47,649 nucleotides of DNA from a bacterium (GTDB lineage Bacteria > Hydrothermota > UBA3073 > JACQXS01 > JAQTXJ01): positions 1-47,649 of the forward strand of contig JAQTXJ010000009.1 in assembly GCA_028688815.1 (NCBI GenBank), read 5' to 3'. This document shows, in pieces, positions 8,366 to 15,602 of the stretch. Numbering within the stretch: the stretch's first letter is position 1; every line of letters begins with the position of its first letter. The translations under genes and the position numbers were made by a program. Under the pieces are notes generated by a model, which was not told where the DNA came from, did no database searches, and was given only the letters and a program-made list of their open reading frames with translations.

Positions 8366-9586
8366 ATGGTAGCTCTTATTAAATTATTAATCGTTGTTTT
8401 TATTTTTATATTCCTCGTATCCAGAAAATTAAATATTGGATTAATAATGCTCTTTAGTTCATTATTAATGGGAATATTTTTTCTGATGTCTCCTATGAAT
8501 ATTCTTAAAAGTTTTGCCACCGGGACTTTCAATCTCGATACATTAAAATTACTTGCTACCGTTTATTTTACTTTAACATTTGGATATTTTTTAAAAGAAT
8601 TTGGTTATTTTAATAAAATGAAAATCTCGCTTGAGAACTTAATTCATAATAGAAACATCACAATCGCCATTCCTCCCGCTATTGTAGGATTTATTCCTAT
8701 GCCTGCCGGTGCAATGTTATCCGCTCCGATGGTTGAAGAAGCCAGTAAGGGAATGAATTTATCCCCCGAACTGAAAACGTATATAAGTTACTGGTTCAGG
8801 CATCCGTGGGAGTATTGCTGGCCGGTTTATCTTGGAATGATTCTTGCTTCAAGCGTTCTTAATATTCCGGTTCGCACACTTAGTTTAAATCAATATCCGT
8901 TATCTATTGCCATTATAGTTGTGGGTATTGTTGTATGTTCTATAATGTTCCCTAAAGAAGCAAAAAACATGCCTCAAACTTCCAACTTAAAAACAAAAAA
9001 GAGCAGAGATTTAGGAACATTTTTTATCAGTATTTTACCGATTCTTTTGGTTTTTGTATTTGTAGTTGTTGTAAAATTGGATGTTATTATAGCACTTGCA
9101 ATTACTGTAATAATGATAATTTTGTTACAGAAACCGTTTCCCAAAAATATTTTACCGGGATTAAAATCAGGTCTATCTTTGGATATAAGTTTATTACTTG
9201 TTGCCGTTATGATATTTAAAAAAGTTCTGGAAAATTCGGGCGCCCTTACTTCTATTACCCAATTTCTAGGTAATTCCAATACCTCATCGTTACTTCTGCT
9301 TGCTTTTATACCTTTTATTGTGGGATTTTTAACCGGAGTAACTACTGCATTTGTGGGAATTGCGTTTCCTATGTTGATGCCAGTATTACATAATAACCCG
9401 ACGTATGTTATGTTTGCTTATGCATTTGGATTTGCCGGAGTCTTACTGTCACCTGTCCATCTTTGCCTTGCAGTAACAAAGGAATATTTTAAAGCTAATT
9501 TCTGGGGAGTCTATAAAATGCTTATCCCTTCAACTGTCTTTGTAATGGTTGTTGCGATTGTTATAATGATGATAAAATTGGGGTAA
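8366..9586 (+). CDS. DUF401-family multi-spanning membrane protein
   Basis: 406 residues, almost entirely hydrophobic, with about 10-11 membrane segments in two halves. The re-entrant-like segment GFIPMPAGAMLSAPMVEEA and the following FRHPWEYCWPVY are characteristic of DUF401 proteins, which resemble GntP/ion-transporter-superfamily permeases. The second half has the counterpart GFLTGVTTAFVGIAFPML. The likely role is import or export of a small anion; the substrate is unknown. It lies 44 bases after the DUF3343 gene on the same strand. The ATG at 8366 has no good ribosome binding site. Confidence 0.8.
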   Translation: MVALIKLLIVVFIFIFLVSRKLNIGLIMLFSSLLMGIFFLMSPMNILKSFATGTFNLDTLKLLATVYFTLTFGYFLKEFGYFNKMKISLENLIHNRNITIAIPPAIVGFIPMPAGAMLSAPMVEEASKGMNLSPELKTYISYWFRHPWEYCWPVYLGMILASSVLNIPVRTLSLNQYPLSIAIIVVGIVVCSIMFPKEAKNMPQTSNLKTKKSRDLGTFFISILPILLVFVFVVVVKLDVIIALAITVIMIILLQKPFPKNILPGLKSGLSLDISLLLVAVMIFKKVLENSGALTSITQFLGNSNTSSLLLLAFIPFIVGFLTGVTTAFVGIAFPMLMPVLHNNPTYVMFAYAFGFAGVLLSPVHLCLAVTKEYFKANFWGVYKMLIPSTVFVMVVAIVIMMIKLG

Positions 9587-9620
9587 GTAGAATTTTTTCA
9601 AGTAAAGCAATAAGATAAAA

Positions 9621-9648
9621 TTGACAAAAAACTTTAATAAAGTAAGAT
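9621..9648 (+). promoter_or_regulatory. Sigma-70 promoter; predicted leaderless mRNA
   Basis: TTGACA (9621-9626), 16-base spacer, TAAGAT (9643-9648). The start codon at 9656 is only 7 bases past the -10 box, so the transcript would begin at or next to the ATG. No ribosome binding site is present. Confidence 0.6.
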
Positions 9649-9655
9649 AGAAATT

Positions 9656-12559
9656 ATGAAATTTTTCCACCGAAGGCGAATCAGCCTCTGGCTGAATATG
9701 TTTCGCTTTTCTTTTTGTCTTTCTCTGCTATTGAGTTTTATTCCTTCTGCATATTCTCAATATTGGGAGTTTGGAAAGAATAAAGTTCAGTATAAAGGAT
9801 TTGACTGGAAAGTTGTGGATAATGATGAATTCAGTTTGGTTTATTATCCTGGAGGAGAGGAACTTGAAAAATTTGCACACAGTGTAATAGCAGAGAATTA
9901 TGAGAGGTATTGTAAAGCTTTAAATCATAGACCTAAGGGACGAGTCCCGGTTATATTGTATAATTCACATAACGATTTTGAACAAACAAACGTTACTACT
10001 GAAGTAGATGAAAGCGTAGGTGGTTTTACCGAAATCTTCAAGAGTAGAGTTGTTGTCCCATTTGATGGCTCATATGAAGTTTTTCGGCATGTGCTTTCAC
10101 ACGAACTTGTGCATGCATTCCAGTTTAGTGTTTTAAAAGGAGATGGGTTTACTCAAGTTCTTGCATTAAAGGTATCTCAAATTCCATTATGGTATATGGA
10201 AGGGATGGCAGAGTATTTTTCACTCGGGTGGAATGCAGAAGCAGATATGGTAATAAGAGATGCTTTATATTGGGATAAGGTAAGACCAGTAGACAGACTT
10301 TATGAAATACAAGGTTCATATTTAATGTATAAAGAGGGACAATCAATATTGAATTTTATCGTAAATAGATATGGAGAAAATAAATTAGGGGAAATATTAA
10401 GAAAACAGGGAATAATAGGAAATTTTGAAGGTTCTCTTGAATCGGTTCTCGGAATAGATGAAAAAGAATTAAATCGTTTATGGATGCAAGAATTAAAGAC
10501 TAAATATTGGAAAGAGTGTGCCGGTAAATTACCGGTTCCTGAAAATACTAGACAACTTACAGATAGAGATGGTAAATATGCTTTTAACACCAGTCCCGTA
10601 ATATCTCCTGATGGAAGTGAAATAGCATTTTTTTCTGACAGGGATGATTATGAAAGTCTTTATCTGATGTCCGCAATAAACGGTGAAGTAAAGGCTAAAT
10701 TAATAGGCGGCGGCAAAACAGAGGCATTTGAATCGTTCCATATTATGCAAGGTGGAATAAGTTGGTCTCCTAATAATCAGAAAATAGTTATGGTGGCAAA
10801 AAGCGCAGGTAAGGATGTTTTATATATTATGAATCCGCATAATCGTAAAATAACAAAAAAAATTATACCCGAGCTCGACAGAGTGTTTTCACCGTCATTC
10901 TCACCTGATGGTAAAAAAATAGCCATAAGAGGAGTAAAAGAAGGTGCTGCAGATATATACGTTATTGATGTGAAAAGCGGTGATATGGAGCAAATTACGG
11001 AAGATGTTTATGATGATATGACACCTTCATGGTCGTTAGATGGAAAGTATATACTTTTCTCATCAGATAGACCTTACGAAGATAGTGTGTGGAGATATGG
11101 TTATTATTCCATATTTCGTGCAGGTGCTTTTGATAATTTGGTAGAAAAAATGTCTATAGATATGCCCCGGGCAAGTTTTTTAGTATCACCTATGCAGGTA
11201 GTTGGAGATTCAACGGGAGATACCTGTGTTTTATTTGTATCAAATTATACAGGGGCAAATAATTTATTTGTGTTTCATAGTCTGGACAAAAAATTATTAC
11301 AACTTACTGATGTTATAGGGGGCGTTTTTACTCCATCAGTGACAAAAGACGGCAAATATCTTACATTTTCATTGTATTGTAAAGGTGGATGGGATATATA
11401 TGCAATAAAGAATCCAACAAGTAAGGGATTTATAGCTGATTCGGAAAAAGTTTTCTCTTTGAAATATAATATAATTAATAAAGATACGGTGCCGGATGCG
11501 GGGAAAAAACTTGGTTTAAGACTTACCCCGGATTGGGCAAGCGGGGGATTAGCTTATTCTTCAAGCGGAAGTTCCATATATGCAGAGTTTTTGATGTCGG
11601 ATTGGGCCGGCAACCATCAGCTTTATCTTCAATCAAATAGTCCCGATAATTTATTGGGTAATTTTTATATGAGTTATTTGTATCGTCCACATCGTTGGGA
11701 TTATGGAATTGCTGTTGCAAAAAATGAATATTGGGCTTATTTTTCTTCTTTTTCTTATGATTCTTTAGTAAAACATAGGGAGTCTGGATGTGCTTTTTTA
11801 GCTCAGTACCCGATAGATAAGTTTCGGAGAGTAGAATTAAATTGGCAAACCTATCTTATAGAAGAAGAAGGCTTTTATGACGATGGAATTACGTATAGTA
11901 GTTTTGGTTCCGGATGGGAATACATTACAGGTCCTGAAGTTTCTTTTGTTCTGGATAATTCAATATGGAACCAGACGGGTCCCTATAATGGTGAGAGAAT
12001 GAAAATCTCGTTAAAGAGCAAATTACCGTTAGAAGATATGCCGGGACAGCGGTATAGCCTTGCATATAATCAGTATTCAATAGATTTAAGAAAATACTTA
12101 AGGATAACGAATAATTTCTCTTTTGCTACGCGATTTATGAACATTGGAATATGGGGAAGAGATGAAACAAATTTTAATTATAATATTATTGATGGAGATT
12201 ATTTGAGAACGGGATGGGGCGTAAATTTTGTAGAAGGAAGGAACCTTGGATTGTTTAGTATGGAATTCAGATATCCTTTTGTAGATGAAATAAAAATAGC
12301 TTTCCCATTGCCTCTTATATTGGGTGGAATAAGAGGTGGAACGTTTGTGGATTTTGGTTATGGAAGAGATGATTTTAATTTTAAGGGAATGAAAATCATG
12401 CAGAATGGGGAGTTAAAAGATTTGAAAATGAGTTTCGGGACAGGGATAAGAATGAATTTATATCAATTCTACTTAAAGATTGATTGCGCATGGAGTGCCG
12501 ATTTAATGCACAATATTTCGCAACCAGCTTATTATATTTCACTTTCCCCGGAGTTTTAA
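9656..12559 (+). CDS. Outer-membrane zincin / TolB-like propeller / Omp85-type barrel fusion protein
   Basis: 967 residues. A signal peptide (about 1-35) is followed by a metallopeptidase-like domain with HELVH (149-153) and a downstream WYMEGMAEYF helix supplying a glutamate ligand, the peptidase-MA arrangement. Residues about 295-600 form a TolB/PD40 beta-propeller with repeated units such as ISPDGSEIAFFSDRD, FSPDGKKIAIRG and SLDGKYILFSSDR. The last 350 residues alternate hydrophobic and aromatic strands, include GWGVNFVEGRNLG and RGGTFVDFGYG, and end in Phe (SLSPEF), as in the Omp85 surface-antigen barrel. It is most likely an outer-membrane protein with a periplasmic or surface protease and propeller. 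Substrate unknown; it stands alone with its own promoter. Confidence 0.85.
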   Translation: MKFFHRRRISLWLNMFRFSFCLSLLLSFIPSAYSQYWEFGKNKVQYKGFDWKVVDNDEFSLVYYPGGEELEKFAHSVIAENYERYCKALNHRPKGRVPVILYNSHNDFEQTNVTTEVDESVGGFTEIFKSRVVVPFDGSYEVFRHVLSHELVHAFQFSVLKGDGFTQVLALKVSQIPLWYMEGMAEYFSLGWNAEADMVIRDALYWDKVRPVDRLYEIQGSYLMYKEGQSILNFIVNRYGENKLGEILRKQGIIGNFEGSLESVLGIDEKELNRLWMQELKTKYWKECAGKLPVPENTRQLTDRDGKYAFNTSPVISPDGSEIAFFSDRDDYESLYLMSAINGEVKAKLIGGGKTEAFESFHIMQGGISWSPNNQKIVMVAKSAGKDVLYIMNPHNRKITKKIIPELDRVFSPSFSPDGKKIAIRGVKEGAADIYVIDVKSGDMEQITEDVYDDMTPSWSLDGKYILFSSDRPYEDSVWRYGYYSIFRAGAFDNLVEKMSIDMPRASFLVSPMQVVGDSTGDTCVLFVSNYTGANNLFVFHSLDKKLLQLTDVIGGVFTPSVTKDGKYLTFSLYCKGGWDIYAIKNPTSKGFIADSEKVFSLKYNIINKDTVPDAGKKLGLRLTPDWASGGLAYSSSGSSIYAEFLMSDWAGNHQLYLQSNSPDNLLGNFYMSYLYRPHRWDYGIAVAKNEYWAYFSSFSYDSLVKHRESGCAFLAQYPIDKFRRVELNWQTYLIEEEGFYDDGITYSSFGSGWEYITGPEVSFVLDNSIWNQTGPYNGERMKISLKSKLPLEDMPGQRYSLAYNQYSIDLRKYLRITNNFSFATRFMNIGIWGRDETNFNYNIIDGDYLRTGWGVNFVEGRNLGLFSMEFRYPFVDEIKIAFPLPLILGGIRGGTFVDFGYGRDDFNFKGMKIMQNGELKDLKMSFGTGIRMNLYQFYLKIDCAWSADLMHNISQPAYYISLSPEF

Positions 12560-12606
12560 AAATCACAAGTAAGTCAACGTCACGGCAGACTCTGCAAAAG
12601 GCGGAG
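12560..12606 (+). repeat. Dispersed repeat B, copy 1
   Basis: Starting directly after a stop codon, this stretch matches the reverse complement of the 36716-36762 region at 40 of 46 positions. All six differences are transitions. It contains an imperfect stem CTCTGC/GCGGAG with an A-rich loop. The following gap to 13242 holds only remnants: a tandem repeat and a short lipoprotein-like ORF. Confidence 0.75.
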
Positions 12607-12817
12607 TTACACAATTTCTTAACTTCCCCCTGAGTTAGCAGAAAAACAATTTCTGAGAAATCACAAACCGAATGTTTCTATGCCTGTCTATCTTTTATAG
12701 GAAAACGATTTTACACGCTATGTCCAATTTGTGAGGGTATTATCCCACAACCTCATCTTTTACAGGTTTTGTTTCCTCTCGTACAAATCTTTCCCAATCT
12801 TTGTTGAAACTTTCTGT

Positions 12818-12857
12818 AAATCTTAATATTTTACTAGAAATCTTAATATTTTACTAT
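12818..12857. repeat. 20-bp tandem duplication
   Basis: Two adjacent 20-base units, AAATCTTAATATTTTACTAG and the same ending in T, identical at 19 of 20 positions, in a 683-base gap with no complete gene. It may be a slippage product or a footprint of past insertion and excision. Confidence 0.8.
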
Positions 12858-13063
12858 GATTTTTCCTTGCAGTTTCCCTGACATACATTAGCATAATCAA
12901 TTCTATTTTAAACAAGAAGTATGAATGTTTTTTTAAGAACGTATTACAAAAAGATGGAAAAAGAGGAGGTTCTGATGAGAGTAGGTAACTATGCCTCAAA
13001 ACAAGTGCAACTAATTTTTACAGCTCTTTTGTTTATAGAAATAAAAAGCAGGGAGGGAATAGA

Positions 13064-13195
13064 ATGAAAAGAGTTTATCTTATAGTAGTATTAGAATTAT
13101 TTGTTTTTGGTTGTGTAAAGATGGTAACACCTCAGTCAATTTTTTGTATTTTTTTGATTGATAAATGCGACTTATCGCTTAGTTTTAGGTATTAG
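13064..13195 (+). CDS. Short lipoprotein-like ORF (43 residues), possibly a gene remnant
   Basis: An ATG with a good ribosome binding site (GGGAGGGAAT) opens a 43-residue frame: MKRVYLIVVLELFVFGCVKM, a lipoprotein signal with lipobox-like VFGC, then a short tail with no recognisable domain. The start resembles that of the neighbouring FISUMP lipoprotein, as if a former surface-lipoprotein gene lost its body. It could also be a genuine small lipoprotein. Its expression cannot be judged from sequence. Confidence 0.4.
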   Translation: MKRVYLIVVLELFVFGCVKMVTPQSIFCIFLIDKCDLSLSFRY

Positions 13196-13242
13196 AAAAT
13201 TAATGTCTATCACTATTCAATAGGGTTTTAAGGAGGTATAAA

Positions 13243-13998
13243 ATGAGTTTACATGAATCAAATAAATTTTGGCTTTACCCACTAATATTAATGGGATTTG
13301 TATTATTTCTTGCGAATGGTTGTAGGAAAAATGATAAAGACGATTCGATACCAACTACAGTAACTGATATTGACGGTAATGTTTATAATATCGTAACTAT
13401 AGGCACACAAACTTGGATGCAAGCAAATCTAAAAGTCACCAAATACAATGACGGTACAGCAATTCCCAATGTTACAAGTGATTCAGTATGGAGAAATCTC
13501 ACAACGGGTGGATATTGTTGGTATGACAATGATACAGGAACATTACATAAAGAGTTTGGAGCATTATATAACTGGTATGCAGTAAATAAAGGAAAACTTG
13601 CACCAAACGGATGGCATGTTTCAACAGATGCGGAGTGGACAACACTTAAAAATTATCTTATTGCAAACGGGTATAATTATGATGGTACAAAAACAGGCAA
13701 TAAAATAGCATTAGCTCTCGTAAATATGTATCGTTGGGCTACATCAGACAATGTGGGTGCAGCTGGAAATATCAGTTATTTTTCGTATAGTAATAAAAGT
13801 GGCTTTTCAGCTGGTCCAGGTGGTTATCGTTTCGACAATGGATTCAGCAGTTGGGGGTACAACGGCAGCTTTTGGACTTCTACAGAGCAAGATACAAACA
13901 GCGCAGTGTATTGGAGTCTGAATTACAGTCATGACTATGTGAGCTACGCCTATGCCGAAAAACTACATGGTTTTTCTGTCCGCTGTGTAAAAGATTAA
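13243..13998 (+). CDS. FISUMP-domain lipoprotein; candidate DGR target
   Basis: 251 residues. AAGGAGG precedes the ATG. A signal ending in FLANGC makes it a probable lipoprotein. The rest is one Fibrobacter succinogenes major paralogous domain, a C-type-lectin-like fold: DIDGNVYNIVTIGTQTWMQANLK at the start, YGALYNWYAV-like and GWHVSTDAEWTTLKNYL in the middle, and GFSVRCVKD at the end. The last 60 codons (from 13822) have many C- or T-ending codons (TAC, AGC, GAC, TAT, AGT, GCC) at the positions that vary in this family, and GC rises to about 46 percent from about 37 percent earlier in the gene. This is the pattern expected of a DGR variable region. Role: surface ligand binding, by family. 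Confidence 0.88.
   Translation: MSLHESNKFWLYPLILMGFVLFLANGCRKNDKDDSIPTTVTDIDGNVYNIVTIGTQTWMQANLKVTKYNDGTAIPNVTSDSVWRNLTTGGYCWYDNDTGTLHKEFGALYNWYAVNKGKLAPNGWHVSTDAEWTTLKNYLIANGYNYDGTKTGNKIALALVNMYRWATSDNVGAAGNISYFSYSNKSGFSAGPGGYRFDNGFSSWGYNGSFWTSTEQDTNSAVYWSLNYSHDYVSYAYAEKLHGFSVRCVKD
13822..13968 (+). other. Candidate DGR variable region 1
   Basis: Of the 48 codons from 13825 to 13968, 32 end in C or T. Most sit where AAC or AAT would be expected in a template repeat, with conserved Gly, Trp, Thr and Glu codons between them. The downstream flank has a CGCC-GATA-GGCG hairpin at 14033-14044, 35 bases past the stop. No template repeat or reverse transcriptase is in the window. Confidence 0.55.
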
Positions 13999-14092
13999 TT
14001 ATTTAACTGATACAAAACCTACGAAACGCTAACGCCGATAGGCGAAATTGTCTATAAGTAAGGCTCTCGCACCACATGGCGGGTAGAGCGGT

Positions 14093-14230
14093 ATGCACAC
14101 TTTGCGACATAGTTATGCTACATATTTGTTGGAGCAAGGTACTGATTTAAGATTGATACAAACATTGCTCGGATATAATGTTAGCATAATGATAAATAGT
14201 AACATTATAAAGATGAATATAGTGGTGTAG
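14093..14230 (+). pseudogene. Tyrosine recombinase C-terminal fragment
   Basis: The frame reads [20 protein letters not shown] then LIQTLLGYN, an almost canonical box-II segment of XerC/integron-type tyrosine recombinases (H-x-L-R-H-S-x-A-T-x-L-L-E-x-G-x-D-L-R-x-I-Q-x-L-L-G-H). The upstream frame is closed by TAG, so the N-terminal domain and first catalytic Arg are missing. The segment with the catalytic Tyr is replaced by a palindromic sequence. It is a remnant, not an enzyme. Its position between two FISUMP genes suggests past site-specific recombination in this accessory region. Confidence 0.85.
14174..14209. repeat. 10-bp perfect inverted repeat in the recombinase remnant
   Basis: TATAATGTTA (14174-14183) and TAACATTATA (14200-14209) are exact reverse complements around 16 bases. 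The repeat starts just where similarity to the recombinase is lost. It could be an element end, a recombination site or a weak terminator; no T-run follows. Confidence 0.7.
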
Positions 14231-14250
14231 AGTATAAAAAAGGGGGGAGG

Positions 14251-15546
14251 ATGAAAAAAGTTACGGGCTTTTTTTTACTGGTTTTTATGACAGCACAAAC
14301 TTATGCGCAGAGTTATCAAATCAGTTTTGCAGGAACAGGCTCAAGTACAAGTGTTGATTCCGTAAAAGTAGAAAACCTGACGCAATGCACAAGTTTAAAT
14401 CTTAGCGGAAGCGATACATTGCAACTTACAAATATAGGAATAAACGAATCGGATTTGAATCCCGGTAAAGGGAATACTATACATATCTATCCGAACCCAA
14501 TGGCAGGAAATTGTTTAGTAGATTTTGAAGTCCGCATCAGGCGGAGCAAAACAATTCTTAATTTATATGACGTAACGGGAAAAAGAATTTTACAAACACA
14601 GGCATTATTATCAAAAGGTCATCATACTTACAACCTGAGCGGGCTTAGCAGTGGCGTGTATCTTTTGAAAATAAAGTCAGAGTGCGAAGCTTATTCCTAT
14701 ATGGCAAAAATAGTAAGCAATAATTTAACAAGAGGTATTATTGAAATAAAACATATTGGAATGACATCAAGTATAGACAAACAAAACACAGCTTTAAATA
14801 CAATAAAGACGAGGGGATTGAAAAGTGAAAAATCATTAATAAATATGCAATATACCACAGGTGACAGGTTAAAGATAACAGGAAAATCGGGAATTTATCG
14901 CACTATTTTTATGCTCGTACCAACCCAGAGCCAAACCGTGACATTTAATTTTATTGACTGCACTGATGCAGACAGTAATCATTATGCAGTGGTTCAAATA
15001 GGCACACAGGTATGGATGGCAGAAAACCTTAAAACCACTAAATACCGAGATAGCTCAAGTATTCCAAACGTTACTGACAATACTCAGTGGGCTAATTTAA
15101 CAACTGGAGCATATTGCAATTATGATAATAATGTAACCTATAGCAATACTTATGGTCGTTTATATAATTGGTATGCAGTGGCAGACAGTCATAATATGTG
15201 TCCTGTTGGATGGCATACACCTTCTGATGGTGAATGGACAATTCTTACAAACTATTTGGGCGGACAAAGTGTGGCAGGCGGTAAACTGAAAACAAATTGT
15301 ACAACGCCTTGGGGAAGTCCTAATTACGGAGCAACCAATGGAAGTGGTTTTTCGGCGCTTCCGGGGGGGTGTCACCTTAACAATGGTGCTTTCCAAGGTA
15401 TGGGGCTCGGCGGTTACTTGTGGTCGGCTACGGAGGGCAGTGCGGCGGACGCATGGTCCCGTGACATGTACTACTTTGACGCTGCTGTGTACCGTGGCAA
15501 CTGCAGCAAAAGATATGGCTGGAGCGTCCGTTGCGTCAGGGATTGA
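14251..15546 (+). CDS. FISUMP-domain surface protein with internal sorting-like domain; candidate DGR target
   Basis: 431 residues with a signal peptide (MKKVTGFFLLVFMTAQTYAQ) and a GGGGGGAGG run next to the ATG. Residues about 70-155 match a Por/type IX-like sorting domain (IHIYPNPMAGN...LYDVTGKRI...GLSSGVYLLKI), which is normally C-terminal but is internal here. From about residue 235 a FISUMP domain follows (IDCTDADSNHYAVVQIGTQV...MAENLKTTKY...GWHTPSDGEWTIL...WSVRCVRD). The last 200 bases are about 59 percent GC and 17 percent A, unlike the rest of the gene, and codons at variable positions mostly end in C or T, as expected for a DGR variable region. It resembles the 13243 gene in its domain and in the TACAAAAC just after the stop. 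Confidence 0.88.
   Translation: MKKVTGFFLLVFMTAQTYAQSYQISFAGTGSSTSVDSVKVENLTQCTSLNLSGSDTLQLTNIGINESDLNPGKGNTIHIYPNPMAGNCLVDFEVRIRRSKTILNLYDVTGKRILQTQALLSKGHHTYNLSGLSSGVYLLKIKSECEAYSYMAKIVSNNLTRGIIEIKHIGMTSSIDKQNTALNTIKTRGLKSEKSLINMQYTTGDRLKITGKSGIYRTIFMLVPTQSQTVTFNFIDCTDADSNHYAVVQIGTQVWMAENLKTTKYRDSSSIPNVTDNTQWANLTTGAYCNYDNNVTYSNTYGRLYNWYAVADSHNMCPVGWHTPSDGEWTILTNYLGGQSVAGGKLKTNCTTPWGSPNYGATNGSGFSALPGGCHLNNGAFQGMGLGGYLWSATEGSAADAWSRDMYYFDAAVYRGNCSKRYGWSVRCVRD
15364..15522 (+). other. Candidate DGR variable region 2
   Basis: Between 15361 and 15540, 31 of 180 bases are A and 107 are G or C. Codons at family-variable positions are TGT, CTT, AAC, AAT, GCT, CTC, GGC, TAC, AGT, GAC, TCC, TTT and so on, as if AAC/AAT codons had been randomised at A. 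Invariant Gly, Trp, Ser-Ala-Thr-Glu, Ala-Trp and Val codons lie between them. A hairpin TAGC/GCTA (15564-15576) follows 18 bases after the stop. Confidence 0.65.
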
Positions 15547-15602
15547 GTACAAAACACGGAAAGTAGCGAGAAGCTAGGAACGGAAAGAACAGGAGGCGTA
15601 GA

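Noticed and set aside
12740-12850. Minus-strand frame reading ILRFTESFNKDWERFVREE and onward
   Set aside because: It looks protein-like but is only about 36 codons, has no start with a ribosome binding site and no family I can name. Kept only as a possible gene remnant.
14033-14230. Integron attC site near the recombinase fragment
   Set aside because: The palindrome TATAATGTTA/TAACATTATA does not contain the GTTRRRY / RYYYAAC core sites, and no cassette array is present.
15160-15552. 130-residue minus-strand frame opposite the FISUMP 3' end, and a 79-codon plus-strand frame at 15338-15577
   Set aside because: Both are shadows created by the high-GC, stop-poor candidate variable region. They have no ribosome binding site and no family pattern, while the FISUMP frame is clear.
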